Assembly: GCA_000492175.2 (NCBI GenBank)
Contig: CP097573.1
Coordinates: 2,294,001 to 2,358,000 of the forward strand
Direction: 5' to 3'
DNA length: 64,000 nt
From: Firmicutes bacterium ASF500
GTDB lineage: Bacteria > Bacillota > Clostridia > Oscillospirales > Oscillospiraceae
The notes beneath the pieces were generated by a model that saw only the letters and a list, made by a program, of their open reading frames with translations, made no database searches and was not told where the DNA came from. A program made the position numbers and the translations under genes. Positions within the stretch are counted from its first letter, which is position 1; each line of letters begins with the position of its first letter. This document shows, piece by piece, positions 50,641 to 60,484 of the stretch.

Positions 50641-51474
50641 ATGGCTATCAAGACTTATAAGCCCACAACCCCCTCCCGCCGTCACATGACTGTGTCCGCC
50701 TTCGAGGGGATCGACAAGAAGGCCAAGCCCGAGCGCGCCCTCACCGAGGTGCTGAAGAAGCACGCGGGCCGCAACAGCTACGGCCGCATCACCGTCCGCC
50801 ACCACGGCGGCGGCAACAAGCAGAAGTACCGCGTTATCGACTTCAAGCGGGACAAGGAGGGCAAAGCCACCGTGCTGAACCTCCAGTACGACCCCAACCG
50901 CTCCGCCAACATCGCCCTCATCCAGTATGAGGACGGCGAGAAGCGCTATATCCTGGCCCCCAACGGCCTGAAGGCCGGCCACGTCATCATGACCGGCCCC
51001 GACGCCGACATCCTGCCCGGCAACTGCCTGCCCATCGCCAACATCCCCGTGGGCGAGACCATCCACTGCATCGAGCTCTACCCCGGCAAGGGCGCTCAGC
51101 TGGTCCGCGCCGCCGGCGTGGCCGCTCAGCTGATGGCCAAGGAGAACGGCATGGCTCAGATCCGCCTGCCCTCCGGCGAGGTCCGCCTCGTCCGTGAGAA
51201 CTGCAAGGCCACCATCGGCCAGGTGGGCAACACCGACTGGGCCAACATCCAGATCGGCAAGGCCGGCCGCAAGCGCCACATGGGCTGGAGGCCCACCGTC
51301 CGCGGCTCCGTCATGAACCCCTGCGACCACCCCCACGGCGGCGGCGAGGGCAAGAGCCCGGTCGGCCGTCCCGGCCCCGTCACCCCCTGGGGCAAGCCCG
51401 CCCTGGGCTACAAGACCCGCAAGACCAAGAACCGCACTGACAAGTTCATTGTCAAGCGCCGCGGCAGCAAATAA
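50641..51474 (+). CDS. rplB: 50S ribosomal protein L2
   Basis: 277 residues; the conserved histidine of the peptidyl-transferase region lies in [35 protein letters not shown] begins the protein as usual. GGAGG lies 14 bp after rplW. One of the core 23S rRNA-binding proteins. Confidence 0.99.
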   Translation: MAIKTYKPTTPSRRHMTVSAFEGIDKKAKPERALTEVLKKHAGRNSYGRITVRHHGGGNKQKYRVIDFKRDKEGKATVLNLQYDPNRSANIALIQYEDGEKRYILAPNGLKAGHVIMTGPDADILPGNCLPIANIPVGETIHCIELYPGKGAQLVRAAGVAAQLMAKENGMAQIRLPSGEVRLVRENCKATIGQVGNTDWANIQIGKAGRKRHMGWRPTVRGSVMNPCDHPHGGGEGKSPVGRPGPVTPWGKPALGYKTRKTKNRTDKFIVKRRGSK

Positions 51475-51490
51475 GGAGGGAGTGTAGAAG

Positions 51491-51763
51491 ATGAGCAGAA
51501 GCATTAAGAAAGGCCCCTTTTGCGCCCCTGAGCTGCTGAAACGGGTCGACGAGCTGAACAAAAAGAATGAGAAGAAGGTCCTGAAGACCTGGAGCCGCGC
51601 CTCCACCATCTTCCCCTCCTTCGTGGGACACACCTTTGCTGTGCACGATGGCCGCAAGCACGTGCCCGTCTATGTCACCGAGGACATGGTGGGCCACAAG
51701 CTGGGCGAGTTCGTGCCCACCCGCACCTTCAAGGGCCACGCGGGCAGCAAGACCGGTAAGTAA
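51491..51763 (+). CDS. rpsS: 30S ribosomal protein S19
   Basis: 90 residues: [18 protein letters not shown] at the start and [30 protein letters not shown], then [18 protein letters not shown]. Part of the 30S head near the A-site finger. 16 bp after rplB. Confidence 0.98.
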   Translation: MSRSIKKGPFCAPELLKRVDELNKKNEKKVLKTWSRASTIFPSFVGHTFAVHDGRKHVPVYVTEDMVGHKLGEFVPTRTFKGHAGSKTGK

Positions 51764-51777
51764 GGAGGAGAGACGAG

Positions 51778-52110
51778 ATGGAAGCGAAAGCGAAACTGAT
51801 GTATCTGCGGATCTCTCCCCGTAAGGTGAAGATCGTCCTGGACCTGATCCGGGGCAAGGATGTGGCCACCGCCACCGCCATCCTGATGCAGACCCCCAAG
51901 GCCGCCTCTGAGCCCGTGCTCAAGCTGCTGAAGAGCGCCGCCGCCAACGCGGAGAACAACCACCAGATGGACCCTGAGAAGCTGTACGTGTCCGCCTGCA
52001 GCGCCGACCCCGGCCCCATCATCAAGCGCATCATGCCCCGGGCCCAGGGCCGTGCCTATCGGATCAACAAGCGCACTTCTCATGTCACCATCGTCGTGTG
52101 CGAGCGCTAA
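51778..52110 (+). CDS. rplV: 50S ribosomal protein L22
   Basis: 110 residues; [20 protein letters not shown] and the tunnel hairpin [30 protein letters not shown] are standard. The hairpin tip shows no macrolide-resistance type deletion. 14 bp after rpsS. Confidence 0.98.
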   Translation: MEAKAKLMYLRISPRKVKIVLDLIRGKDVATATAILMQTPKAASEPVLKLLKSAAANAENNHQMDPEKLYVSACSADPGPIIKRIMPRAQGRAYRINKRTSHVTIVVCER

Positions 52111-52125
52111 GGGAGGAGGAACAAT

Positions 52126-52989
52126 ATGGGACAGAAAGTTAATCCCCACGGCCTGCGCGTGGGCGTCATCAAGGATTGGGACTCCCGCTGGTATGCCCGC
52201 AGCGAAAAGGTGGGCGACCTGCTGGTTGAGGACAAGAAGATCCGCGACTATCTGAAAAGGACCCTCTACGACGCCGGCATCCCCAAGATCGAGATCGAGC
52301 GGGACAACGCCAAGGTCCGTATTTATCTGCACTGCGCCCGCCCCGGCATGGTCATCGGCAAGGGCGGCGAGGATATCAAGAAGCTGGAGGCCAAGCTGGT
52401 CAAGCTGGTCCAGAAGCCCGTCGACCTGAAAATCGTCGAGGTCCGGGACGTGGACACCAACGCCCAGCTGGTGGCCGAGAACATCGCCCAGCAGCTGGAG
52501 AAGCGCATCGGCTTCCGCCGTGCCATGAAGAACTCCATGGGCCGGGCCATGCGCGCCGGCGCCAAGGGCATCAAGACCTCCTGCTCCGGCCGTCTGGGCG
52601 GCGCTGAGATCGCCCGCACCGAGCACTATCACGACGGCACCATCCCCCTGCAGACCCTCCGTGCCGACATCGACTACGGCTTCGCTGAGGCCGCCACCAC
52701 CTACGGCCGCATCGGCGTGAAGGTGTGGATCTACAAGGGCGAGGTCCTGACTCAGGCCCTGCGCACCACCCCCCGCACCCTGGATACCAGCAAGCCCTAT
52801 CAGGAGCGCCGGGACCGTCCCCGCCGCCGCGACGGCGACCGCCGGGGCGGCTTCAACCGGGGCCCTCGTCCCGCCGGGCAGGGCGGCTTTAACCGCGGCC
52901 CCCGTCCCGCCGGCCAGGGCGGCTTTAACAACAACCGTGGCCCCCGTCCTGCCGGGGACAACACTCCGAAGGAAGGAGGCGCTCAGTAA
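52126..52989 (+). CDS. rpsC: 30S ribosomal protein S3 with repetitive basic tail
   Basis: 287 residues against the usual ~210-230. The KH domain ([20 protein letters not shown]) and C-terminal S3 domain ([20 protein letters not shown]) are normal up to about residue 218. The extra tail is Arg/Gly/Pro-rich, with three repeats [24 protein letters not shown] and [14 protein letters not shown] at 241-278. Such a flexible tail would project near the mRNA entry. Stop overlaps rplP (TAATG). Confidence 0.98.
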   Translation: MGQKVNPHGLRVGVIKDWDSRWYARSEKVGDLLVEDKKIRDYLKRTLYDAGIPKIEIERDNAKVRIYLHCARPGMVIGKGGEDIKKLEAKLVKLVQKPVDLKIVEVRDVDTNAQLVAENIAQQLEKRIGFRRAMKNSMGRAMRAGAKGIKTSCSGRLGGAEIARTEHYHDGTIPLQTLRADIDYGFAEAATTYGRIGVKVWIYKGEVLTQALRTTPRTLDTSKPYQERRDRPRRRDGDRRGGFNRGPRPAGQGGFNRGPRPAGQGGFNNNRGPRPAGDNTPKEGGAQ

Positions 52990-53420
52990 TGCTGCTCCCT
53001 AAGCGCGTTAAATACCGCCGCGTCCACCGCGGCCGTTTGAAGGGCAAGGCCAGCCGGGGCAACTTCGTCAGCTACGGCGAGTTCGGCCTCCAGGCCACTG
53101 AGCCCGCGTGGATCACCAGCAACCAGATCGAGGCGGCCCGTATCGCCATGACCCGCCACACCAAGCGCGGCGGTCAGGTCTGGATCAAGATCTTCCCCGA
53201 TAAGCCCGTCACTGAGAAGCCCGCCGAGACCCGCATGGGCTCCGGTAAGGGCTCCCCCGAGTACTGGGTGGCCGTTGTGAAGCCCGGACGGGTCATGTTT
53301 GAGATCGCCGGCGTCTCCGAGGAGACCGCCCGGGAGGCCCTGCGCCTGGCCAGCCACAAGCTGCCTGTCAAGTGCAAGATCGTCAAGCGCGAGGAGACTG
53401 AGAAGGGTGGTGAAGCGTAA
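52989..53420 (+). CDS. rplP: 50S ribosomal protein L16
   Basis: 143 residues; [20 protein letters not shown] at the start and [24 protein letters not shown] in the middle, sitting near the A site and 5S rRNA. Coupled to rpsC and rpmC through TAATG at both ends. Confidence 0.98.
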   Translation: MLLPKRVKYRRVHRGRLKGKASRGNFVSYGEFGLQATEPAWITSNQIEAARIAMTRHTKRGGQVWIKIFPDKPVTEKPAETRMGSGKGSPEYWVAVVKPGRVMFEIAGVSEETAREALRLASHKLPVKCKIVKREETEKGGEA

Positions 53421-53617
53421 TGAAGGCCAATGAAGTTCGCAAGCTGTCCGCCGAGGAGCTCTCGACCAAGCTGATGGACCTGAAGAAGGACCTGTTCAAC
53501 CTCCGCCTTCAGCACGCCACCAACCAGCTGGACAACCCCCTGCGCATCGCAGAAGTGAAGAAAGACATCGCCCGGGTCAAGACCATCATCCGCGAGCAGC
53601 AGCTCGCCGGCCGCTAA
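53420..53617 (+). CDS. rpmC: 50S ribosomal protein L29
   Basis: 65 residues, two-helix protein near the exit tunnel; [35 protein letters not shown] is typical. Start overlaps rplP stop. Confidence 0.97.
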   Translation: MKANEVRKLSAEELSTKLMDLKKDLFNLRLQHATNQLDNPLRIAEVKKDIARVKTIIREQQLAGR

Positions 53618-53632
53618 GAGGAGGAATAGAAG

Positions 53633-53893
53633 ATGGAAAACAGAACTTCTTCCCGTAAGACCAGAGTCGGCCTGGTGGTTTCGGACAAGATGGATAAGAC
53701 CGTTGTGGTCGCCATCGCCGACCGCGTGGCCCATCCTCTGTACAAGAAGATTGTTAAGAGAACCTATAAGCTGAAGGCTCACGATGAGAACAACCAGTGC
53801 GGCGTGGGTGACCGCGTCAAGGTCATGGAGACCCGCCCCCTGTCCAAGGATAAGCGGTGGCGCGTGGTTGAGATCATCGAGAAGGCGAAATAA
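53633..53893 (+). CDS. rpsQ: 30S ribosomal protein S17
   Basis: 86 residues, OB-fold primary 16S rRNA binder: [21 protein letters not shown] and [30 protein letters not shown]. 15 bp after rpmC with GAGGAG. Confidence 0.98.
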   Translation: MENRTSSRKTRVGLVVSDKMDKTVVVAIADRVAHPLYKKIVKRTYKLKAHDENNQCGVGDRVKVMETRPLSKDKRWRVVEIIEKAK

Positions 53894-53908
53894 GGAGGTG
53901 TCGGCAGC

Positions 53909-54277
53909 ATGATTCAGCAGGAAACTTATTTGAAGGTGGCCGACAACACCGGCGCCAAGGAGATCAAGACCATCCTGGTGCTGGGCGGCTCCAAGCGCAA
54001 GTTCGGCAACATCGGCGACGTGATCGTGGCCTCCGTCCGCAAGGCTCAGCCCGGCGGCACCGTGAAGAAGGGCGAGGTGGTCAAGGCCGTCATCGTCCGC
54101 TCCTCCAAGGGCGTGCGCCGTCCCGACGGCTCCTACGTCCGGTTTGACGACAACGCCGCCGTCCTCATCCGGGACGACAAGAACCCCCGCGGCACCCGTA
54201 TCTTTGGCCCAGTGGCCCGTGAGCTGCGCGACAAGGACTATATGAAGATCCTGTCCCTGGCTCCCGAAGTGCTGTAA
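53909..54277 (+). CDS. rplN: 50S ribosomal protein L14
   Basis: 122 residues, exact family length: [19 protein letters not shown] and the C-terminal [28 protein letters not shown]. Forms intersubunit bridge B8. AAGGAGG precedes it. Confidence 0.99.
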   Translation: MIQQETYLKVADNTGAKEIKTILVLGGSKRKFGNIGDVIVASVRKAQPGGTVKKGEVVKAVIVRSSKGVRRPDGSYVRFDDNAAVLIRDDKNPRGTRIFGPVARELRDKDYMKILSLAPEVL

Positions 54278-54290
54278 GGGAGGGTAAGAT

Positions 54291-54608
54291 ATGAAGAAAT
54301 TGAGTATCAAGAGCGGCGACACCGTCGTCGTCCTGTCCGGCAAGGACAAGGGCAAGCAGGGCAAGGTCATGTCCGTCATGCCTGACGCCGGCAAGGTGAT
54401 TGTGGAGAAGGTCAATATGGTCTCCCGCCACACCAAGCCCCGCCAGCAGGGCCAGCAGGGCGGCATCCTCCAGAAGGAGGCTCCCATCTACGCCTGCAAG
54501 GTGCAGCGCGTGTGCCCCAAGTGCAACAAGCCCACCCGGCCCGCCCACAAGCTTCTGGCCGACGGCAAGAAGGTCCGCGTCTGCAAGAAGTGCGGCGCTG
54601 AGATTTAA
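54291..54608 (+). CDS. rplX: 50S ribosomal protein L24
   Basis: 105 residues, KOW motif ([20 protein letters not shown]) and a C-terminal zinc-ribbon-like part with CPKC and CKKC. Assembly initiator protein. 13 bp after rplN. Confidence 0.98.
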   Translation: MKKLSIKSGDTVVVLSGKDKGKQGKVMSVMPDAGKVIVEKVNMVSRHTKPRQQGQQGGILQKEAPIYACKVQRVCPKCNKPTRPAHKLLADGKKVRVCKKCGAEI

Positions 54609-54623
54609 GAGAGGAGGAGCGAA

Positions 54624-55175
54624 ATGGCTAACACACCCAACCTGAAGAAGCTGTATCAGGACGAGGTCGCTCCTGCTCTGATGCAGAAGTTCGGCTATAA
54701 GTCCGTGATGCAGATCCCCCGCCTGGAGAAGATCGTGGTCAACGTTGGATGCAGCGAGGCCCGCGAGAACGCCAAGGTGCTGGACGCCGTGGTCAGCGAC
54801 CTGACCACCATCACCGGCCAGAAGGCCATTATCACCAAGGCCAAGAAGTCCGTGGCTAATTTTAAGCTGCGCGAGGGCATGCCCATCGGAGCCAAGGTCA
54901 CCCTGCGGGGCAACAAGATGTGGGAGTTCCTGGACCGCCTGTTCAACGTGGCCCTCCCCCGCGTCCGCGACTTCCGGGGCATCTCCGCCGACGCTTTCGA
55001 CGGCCGGGGCAACTACGCCCTGGGTATCAAGGAGCAGCTGATCTTCCCCGAGATCGAGTACGATAAGATCGACAAGATCCGCGGCATGGACATCGTGGTG
55101 GTCACCACCGCCCAGACCGACGAGGAGGCCCGTGAGCTGCTGAAGCTGGTGGGCGCTCCCTTTGCCGGCCGCTAA
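54624..55175 (+). CDS. rplE: 50S ribosomal protein L5
   Basis: 183 residues; binds 5S r[43 protein letters not shown] and RDFRGI with [14 protein letters not shown] are standard. GAGGAGG upstream. Confidence 0.98.
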   Translation: MANTPNLKKLYQDEVAPALMQKFGYKSVMQIPRLEKIVVNVGCSEARENAKVLDAVVSDLTTITGQKAIITKAKKSVANFKLREGMPIGAKVTLRGNKMWEFLDRLFNVALPRVRDFRGISADAFDGRGNYALGIKEQLIFPEIEYDKIDKIRGMDIVVVTTAQTDEEARELLKLVGAPFAGR

Positions 55176-55190
55176 GGAGGAGGAAGAGTT

Positions 55191-55376
55191 ATGGCGAAAA
55201 AGTCTATGATCCTGAAGCAGCAGAAGGAGCCCAAGTTCTCCTCCCGCCGCTATAACCGCTGCAAGCTGTGCGGCCGTCCCCACGCCTACCTCCGGGACTA
55301 CGGCATCTGCCGTATCTGCTTCCGGGAGCTGGCCTATAAGGGACAGATCCCCGGAGTGCGGAAAGCCTCCTGGTAA
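55191..55376 (+). CDS. rpsN: 30S ribosomal protein S14, zinc type
   Basis: 61 residues, type Z: Cys24/Cys27 (CKLC) and Cys40/Cys43 (CRIC) bind zinc, as in most Gram-positive main S14 proteins. Normally followed within about 30 bp by rpsH; here a hairpin and 567 bp intervene. Confidence 0.98.
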   Translation: MAKKSMILKQQKEPKFSSRRYNRCKLCGRPHAYLRDYGICRICFRELAYKGQIPGVRKASW

Positions 55377-55390
55377 AAGAGTGAAAATGT

Positions 55391-55421
55391 CCGGAACGGA
55401 GCCAAAAAAGCTCCGTTCCGG
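55391..55421 (+). terminator. Hairpin after rpsN
   Basis: CCGGAACGGAGC and GCTCCGTTCCGG, perfect 12-bp stem with a CAAAAAA loop. The sequence after it (CATATCTCT) is not a clean T-run, so termination may be partial. Confidence 0.6.
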
Positions 55422-55434
55422 CATATCTCTGTCC

Positions 55435-55551
55435 ACGCACCCGTGCGTTCGGGCGAAAAAATTCTTGCAAATTCCTCCCTTTGGGAGTATAATCAATCGT
55501 TGTGTCCCAGTGGGACAAGACAAATCACTCCCCACGCATCCGTGCGTTCAA
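55435..55551. repeat. Pair of short direct repeats around the rpsH promoter
   Basis: CACGCACCCGTGCGTTC (about 55436-55452) and CACGCATCCGTGCGTTC (about 55535-55551) differ by one base; each contains the dyad CACGCA/TGCGT(T). They bracket the promoter at 55465-55493 by about equal distances and could be protein-binding sites. Confidence 0.45.
55465..55493 (+). promoter_or_regulatory. Internal promoter for rpsH-rpoA part of the cluster
   Basis: TTGCAA (55465-55470), 17-bp spacer, TATAAT (55488-55493). It splits the ribosomal cluster into an S10-rpsN unit and an rpsH-alpha unit. Confidence 0.8.
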
Positions 55552-55943
55552 ATTCCGCGCACCGTGAAAACTCCGGGATACTCTGGAAAGTGACATGGCC
55601 GCAGATATTTGTCAATTTGCGCAGAAGATGTGTAGGGCGCGACGACCCGGCGCGCCGTCCGTTTGGCGGTACGGGTCCTGGAGGAGCGGGCCGCCGAGGT
55701 CGTCGGCCCCTACAGCCGCCGCCGGGGAGAGATCCCATATTTGGTCAAACCCGCGTATGCGGTTTTGATAGGAAGGAACGAAGGGGCCCAACGTGTACAG
55801 GCCTTGGAGGGACTTCCGCAATATGAAATGCGCCTGCCCCAACCAGGCGCGGGGCGGTCAACAGGTCGGGGGACGACCTAATCCCCGATACCTTGCCGCT
55901 TGTACCGGGTAAAACCGGTAATCTGTATAGGAGGTAAACACGC
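55500..55943 (+). ncRNA. Long structured leader upstream of rpsH, candidate regulatory RNA
   Basis: About 440 nt without a gene. Begins with GTCCCA/GGGAC, carries a type A palindrome (55632-55713), then near the 3' end two hairpins that share bases and exclude each other: AGGTCG/CGACCT (55863-55879) and TCGGGG/CCCCGA (55866-55888). A further stem TACCGG/CCGGTA (55903-55920) ends just before the AGGAGG of rpsH. This looks like a switch controlling translation of rpsH; S8 autoregulation of spc operons is known elsewhere, but no known motif was recognised. Confidence 0.5.
55632..55713. repeat. Type A palindrome in rpsH leader
   Basis: 82 bp, left end GTAGGGCGCGACGACC, right end GGTCGTCGGCCCCTAC. 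Lies in the middle of the 5' untranslated region of rpsH. Confidence 0.83.
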
Positions 55944-56342
55944 ATGCAAATCACCGACCCTATCGCGGATATGCTGACCCGTATCCGCAACGCGAACAAC
56001 GCCAAGCATGACACCGTGGACGTGCCCGCGTCCAACATGAAGAAGTCCATCGCGCAGATCCTGCTGGATGAGGGCTATATCAAGAACTTCCAGCTGATCG
56101 ACGACGGCACCCAGGGCGTCATCCGCATCGCTTTGAAGTACAACGCCGGCAAGGAGAAGGTCATCTCCGGTCTGAAGCGGGTGTCCAAGCCCGGCCTTCG
56201 GGTGTACGCCGGCGCCGACGAGCTGCCCAAGGTCCTGCGCGGCCTGGGTATCGCCATTGTTTCCACGTCCAAGGGCGTCATGACCGACAAGAAGGCCCGC
56301 GAGGCCCATGTCGGCGGCGAAGTCCTGGCATTCATCTGGTAA
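55944..56342 (+). CDS. rpsH: 30S ribosomal protein S8
   Basis: 132 residues; [34 protein letters not shown] and the end [28 protein letters not shown] in the form IVSTSKGV...GEVLAFIW are typical. S8 is the translational repressor of the spc operon in E. coli, so the unusual leader directly upstream is a natural target. AGGAGG before the ATG. Confidence 0.98.
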   Translation: MQITDPIADMLTRIRNANNAKHDTVDVPASNMKKSIAQILLDEGYIKNFQLIDDGTQGVIRIALKYNAGKEKVISGLKRVSKPGLRVYAGADELPKVLRGLGIAIVSTSKGVMTDKKAREAHVGGEVLAFIW

Positions 56343-56355
56343 GGAGGGTATAGGA

Positions 56356-56901
56356 ATGTCTAGAATTGGTAGAGCTCCTATCGCCATTCCCGCCGGAGTG
56401 GAGATCAAGGTAGAGGACAACAACGTTGTCACCGTCAAGGGCCCCAAGGGCACCCTGACACAGCAGTTCAACCCCAACATGGCCATCGCCATGGAGAACG
56501 GTGAGCTGAAGGTCACCCGTCCCAACGACGCCAAGGAGAACCGCGCGCTCCACGGCCTGACCCGCACCCTTATCAACAACATGGTGGTGGGCGTGACCGA
56601 GGGCTTCAAGAAGGAGCTGGACGTCAACGGCGTGGGCTACCGCGTGGCCAAGGAGGGCAATAAGCTGGTGATGAACCTGGGCTATTCCCATCAGGTCATC
56701 GTGGAGGAGGTCGAGGGCATCACCATCGAGGTCCCCGGCCCCAACAAGATCATCATTCACGGCTGCGACAAGCAGAAGGTGGGCCAGTTCGCCGCCGAAG
56801 TGAGAGAGAAGCGTCCCCCCGAGCCTTACAAGGGCAAGGGCATCAAGTATACTGACGAGGTCATCCGCCGCAAGGCTGGTAAGACCGGCGCCAAGAAGTA
56901 A
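56356..56901 (+). CDS. rplF: 50S ribosomal protein L6
   Basis: 181 residues, two similar domains: [18 protein letters not shown] and the C-terminal [19 protein letters not shown], ending [13 protein letters not shown]. The ATG at 56356 follows AAGGAGGG, 13 bp after rpsH. Confidence 0.98.
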   Translation: MSRIGRAPIAIPAGVEIKVEDNNVVTVKGPKGTLTQQFNPNMAIAMENGELKVTRPNDAKENRALHGLTRTLINNMVVGVTEGFKKELDVNGVGYRVAKEGNKLVMNLGYSHQVIVEEVEGITIEVPGPNKIIIHGCDKQKVGQFAAEVREKRPPEPYKGKGIKYTDEVIRRKAGKTGAKK

Positions 56902-56918
56902 AAGGAGGTGTGCCACTT

Positions 56919-57278
56919 ATGATCAACAGACCCGATACTCGCTCTCAGCGCATCAAGCGCCACAAGCGCGTGCGTGCTAAGATTTCCGGCACGCCCGAGC
57001 GTCCCCGCCTCAGCGTCTTCCGCAGCGGGACCAACATCTACGCCCAGGTCATCGACGATGTGAACGGCGTCACCCTGGTCTCCGCTTCTTCCCTGGAGAA
57101 GGACTTTAAGGTGGACGGCACCAAGTCCGACGCCGCCAAGCAGGTGGGCGTAAACGTGGCTGAGCGTGCCAAGGCCAAGGGCATCGACACCGTGGTGTTT
57201 GACCGCGGCGGCTATGTCTATCACGGCCGCGTGAAGGCTCTGGCCGAGGGCGCCCGCGAGGGCGGCCTGCAATTCTAA
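56919..57278 (+). CDS. rplR: 50S ribosomal protein L18
   Basis: 119 residues, 5S rRNA binder: [26 protein letters not shown] and [26 protein letters not shown]. The ATG at 56919 is used, with AAAGGAGG ten bases before; a GTG at 56910 touches that site. Confidence 0.98.
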   Translation: MINRPDTRSQRIKRHKRVRAKISGTPERPRLSVFRSGTNIYAQVIDDVNGVTLVSASSLEKDFKVDGTKSDAAKQVGVNVAERAKAKGIDTVVFDRGGYVYHGRVKALAEGAREGGLQF

Positions 57279-57295
57279 GGGAGGAGGAAAAAACT

Positions 57296-57796
57296 ATGGC
57301 TAGATTTGAGAGAGAGCCCAGCGAGTTCGTTGAGAAGCTGGTCTATCTGAACCGCGTATCCAAAACCGTCAAGGGCGGCCGCGTGGCCAAGTTCTCCGCC
57401 CTCATGGTCGTGGGCGACGAGAAGGGCCGCGTGGGCTTCGGCCTGGGCAAGGCCGCTGAGGTCCCCGAGGCCATCCGCAAGGGCATCGAGGACGCCAAGA
57501 AGAACATGATTACCGTGTCCCTGTCCGGCACCACCATCCCCCACGAGGTGATCGGTGAGTTCGGCGCCGGCCGCGTGCTGATGAAGCCCGCCGCTCCCGG
57601 TACCGGCGTTATCGCCGGCGGCCCCGTCCGTGCCGTGATGGAAGCCATCGGCATCAAGGACATCCGTACCAAGTGCCTGCGCTCCAACAACCCGCAGAAC
57701 GTGGTCTCCGCCGCTTTCGAGGGCCTGAAGGCCCTGCGCACCCCCGAGGAAGTGGCCCGCGTCCGCGGCAAGAGCGTGGAAGAGATCTTGGGTTAA
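57296..57796 (+). CDS. rpsE: 30S ribosomal protein S5
   Basis: 166 residues; [21 protein letters not shown] (in the form [18 protein letters not shown]) and the conserved [20 protein letters not shown]. Role in decoding accuracy. 17 bp after rplR with GGAGGAGG. Confidence 0.98.
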   Translation: MARFEREPSEFVEKLVYLNRVSKTVKGGRVAKFSALMVVGDEKGRVGFGLGKAAEVPEAIRKGIEDAKKNMITVSLSGTTIPHEVIGEFGAGRVLMKPAAPGTGVIAGGPVRAVMEAIGIKDIRTKCLRSNNPQNVVSAAFEGLKALRTPEEVARVRGKSVEEILG

Positions 57797-57808
57797 GGAG
57801 GGTCAAAA

Positions 57809-57991
57809 ATGGCTAATCTGAATATTAAGCTGGTCAAGAGCCTCAACGGCCGCATCGTCAAGCACAAGGCGACCGCCGAGGCCCTGGGCCTCCGCAAGAT
57901 CGGCGACACCACCGTGCAGCCCGACAACGAGGCCACCCGCGGCAAGATCGCCCATATCGGCTACCTGCTCCAGGTGACCGAGGAAAACTAA
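57809..57991 (+). CDS. rpmD: 50S ribosomal protein L30
   Basis: 60 residues: [29 protein letters not shown], typical bacterial length. 12 bp after rpsE. Confidence 0.97.
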   Translation: MANLNIKLVKSLNGRIVKHKATAEALGLRKIGDTTVQPDNEATRGKIAHIGYLLQVTEEN

Positions 57992-58007
57992 CGAGGAGGC
58001 GCACGAC

Positions 58008-58448
58008 ATGAATCTGCATGAACTTTCCCCCGCCCCCGGCTCCAACACCAAGGCCTACCGCAAGGGCCGGGGCGCCGGCTCCGGCAACGGCAAGACCGCC
58101 GGCCGGGGTCACAAGGGCCAGTGGGCCCGTTCCGGCGGCGGCGTCCGCGTGGGCTTTGAGGGCGGCCAGATGCCTCTGGCCCGCCGCCTGCCCAAGCGGG
58201 GCTTCCACAACATCTTCGCCAAGCCCCTGGAGGCCATCAACGTCTCCGCCCTGGAGAAATTCGAGGACGGTGCTGTGGTGGACGCTCAGGCGCTCCTGGA
58301 GAAGGGCATCCTCTCCAAGTGCCAGTACGGCGTGAAGATCCTGGGCAACGGCGAGATCTCCAAGAAACTGATTGTAAAGGCCTCCGCTTTCTCCGCCTCC
58401 GCCAAGGAAAAAATCGTGGCTGCCGGCGGTAAGTGGGAGGTGGTCTGA
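58008..58448 (+). CDS. rplO: 50S ribosomal protein L15
   Basis: 146 residues; [20 protein letters not shown] and [33 protein letters not shown]. Gly/Arg-rich N-terminal extension as usual. Only 2 bp separate it from secY. Confidence 0.98.
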   Translation: MNLHELSPAPGSNTKAYRKGRGAGSGNGKTAGRGHKGQWARSGGGVRVGFEGGQMPLARRLPKRGFHNIFAKPLEAINVSALEKFEDGAVVDAQALLEKGILSKCQYGVKILGNGEISKKLIVKASAFSASAKEKIVAAGGKWEVV

Positions 58449-58450
58449 CC

Positions 58451-59839
58451 ATGATTCAGACCATTCGCAACGCCTGGCGGGTTCCTGAGCTGAAAAAGAA
58501 GATCCTGTTCACCATTATGGCGCTTCTGATTTTCCGTCTGGGCTCCGCCATCCCCGTGCCCTATATCGACGGCGAGTCCCTGAAGCAGTATATGGACAGC
58601 CAGACCGGCATTCTGGGCCTGATGAACGCCATGAGCGGCTCCGCCTTCTCTATGGCTACCGTCTTCGCCCTGTCCATCCAGCCGTATATCAACAGCTCCA
58701 TCATCATCCAGCTGCTCACCGTCGCCATCCCCGCTCTGGAGCGTCTCCAGAAGGAGGGCGGCGAGGAGGGCCGGAAGAAGATCGCCTCCATCACCCGGTA
58801 CACCACCGTGGCCATCGCCCTGGTCCAGGGCTTCGGCTACTATGCCCTGGTCAACGGCTATGGCATGGTCAATGGCGGCACCCTGAACAAGTTCTGGGTG
58901 GGTCTGGTGATCGTGATCTCCTTCACCGCCGGCTCCGCCTTCCTGATGTGGCTGGGCGAGCAGATCACCGAGTTCGGCATCGGCAACGGTATCTCTATTA
59001 TCCTGTTCGCCGGTATCGTCTCCCGCTTCCCCCGGATGATTATGGATGGCTTCAACGGCTTCCAGACCTGGCTGGTCGTCAACGCCGGCACCGCCGGCCT
59101 GATGGCTAAGAACAAGGACATGACCGAGGAGGTCGCTCAGCAGTATATCAATGCTCTGAAGCCCAGCGCCCTGGCCCCCTGGACCCTGGCTCTGATTGTG
59201 GTCGGCATGCTGGCCCTGGTGGTTTTCATCGTCTATATCAACAACGCTGAGCGCCGCATTCCCGTCCAGTACGCCAAGCGCGTCGTGGGCCGGAAGATGT
59301 ACGGCGGCCAGTCCACCCACATCCCCATGAAGGTGAGCATGGCTGGCGTTATGCCCATCATCTTCGCTCAGTCTATCGCCTCTCTGCCCGCCACCATCTG
59401 CGGCTTTATGGGCATCACTGAGAAGAGCGAGGGCTTCGGCGGCGGCATGATGCGGCTGTTCGACACCACCAAGCCCTTCTACAGCGTGCTGTATTTCCTG
59501 CTCATCGTGGGCTTCAGCTATTTCTACTCCACCATGGCCTTCAATCCCATTGAGGTTGCCAACAACCTGAAGAAGAACGGCGGCTTTATCCCCGGCCTGC
59601 GGCCCGGAAAGCCCACCTGTGACTTCCTCATGAAGGTGCTCAACAAGATCACCATGTTCGGGGCTCTGTACCTGTCCGTGATTGCCATCGCCCCCATCAT
59701 CACCGGCAATCTGGTGGGCTATCAGTCCCTGGCCATCGGCGGCACGTCCGTCATCATCGTGGTGGGCGTCGCCCTGGAGACCGTGAAGCAGATGGAGGCC
59801 CAGATGCTCATGCGGCATTACAAGGGCTTCCTGGAGTAA
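58451..59839 (+). CDS. secY: Protein translocase subunit SecY
   Basis: 462 residues, ten membrane helices; the channel of the Sec translocon. FRLGSAIPVPYID near the start, QPYINSSIIIQLL and the cytoplasmic KKNGGFIPGLRPGKPT loop that binds SecA or ribosomes. The ATG at 58451 is preferred over an earlier ATG in the rplO end because GGGAGGTGG is well placed. Confidence 0.98.
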   Translation: MIQTIRNAWRVPELKKKILFTIMALLIFRLGSAIPVPYIDGESLKQYMDSQTGILGLMNAMSGSAFSMATVFALSIQPYINSSIIIQLLTVAIPALERLQKEGGEEGRKKIASITRYTTVAIALVQGFGYYALVNGYGMVNGGTLNKFWVGLVIVISFTAGSAFLMWLGEQITEFGIGNGISIILFAGIVSRFPRMIMDGFNGFQTWLVVNAGTAGLMAKNKDMTEEVAQQYINALKPSALAPWTLALIVVGMLALVVFIVYINNAERRIPVQYAKRVVGRKMYGGQSTHIPMKVSMAGVMPIIFAQSIASLPATICGFMGITEKSEGFGGGMMRLFDTTKPFYSVLYFLLIVGFSYFYSTMAFNPIEVANNLKKNGGFIPGLRPGKPTCDFLMKVLNKITMFGALYLSVIAIAPIITGNLVGYQSLAIGGTSVIIVVGVALETVKQMEAQMLMRHYKGFLE

Positions 59840-59851
59840 GGAGAGACGGCT

Positions 59852-60484
59852 ATGAAATTGATCCTTTTGGGCGCCCCCGGCGCCGGAAAAGGCACTCAGG
59901 CCGAGATCCTCAGTGCCAAGCTGAGTATCCCTACCATTTCTACCGGCAACATCCTCCGCGCGGCCATCAAGGTGGGGACCCCCACCGGACTGGAGGCCAA
60001 GCGCTATATGGACGCTGGCAAGCTGGTGCCCGATTCCGTCATCATCGGGATCGTGGCCGACCGGCTCCAGCAGCCTGACTGCGCCAGGGGCTTCATCCTG
60101 GACGGGGTGCCCCGCACCATCGGTCAGGCCGAGGCCATCGACCAGGCGGGCATCACCTTCGACCGCGTGCTGTCCATCGAGATCTCCGACGGAGAGATCG
60201 AGGAGCGCATGTCCGGCCGCCGGGTGTGCCAGAGCTGCGGCGCTCCCTTCCACGTGAAGGCCCGCCCCCCCAAGCAGGAGGGCGTGTGCGACTCCTGCGG
60301 CGGACAGCTGGTCCAGCGGGAGGACGACCGGGCCGAGACCGTCCGGAAGCGTCTGGCGGTCTACCACGAGGAGACCGAGCCCCTGAAAGGCTTCTATGAG
60401 GCCAAGGGCATTCTGGTCTCCGTGGCCAACCAGGACACCATCGAGGGGACCAGCAAGGTCATGATGGAGGCGCTGGGACTCTGA
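59852..60484 (+). CDS. adk: Adenylate kinase, zinc-lid form
   Basis: 210 residues; P-loop GAPGAGKGT (7-15), STGNILR and GFILDGVPRT. The lid holds four Cys (VCQSCG and VCDSCG), so it binds zinc as in Gram-positive enzymes. GNILRAA replaces the common GDMLRAA. Follows secY by 12 bp, the conserved order; stop overlaps map (TGATG). Confidence 0.97.
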   Translation: MKLILLGAPGAGKGTQAEILSAKLSIPTISTGNILRAAIKVGTPTGLEAKRYMDAGKLVPDSVIIGIVADRLQQPDCARGFILDGVPRTIGQAEAIDQAGITFDRVLSIEISDGEIEERMSGRRVCQSCGAPFHVKARPPKQEGVCDSCGGQLVQREDDRAETVRKRLAVYHEETEPLKGFYEAKGILVSVANQDTIEGTSKVMMEALGL

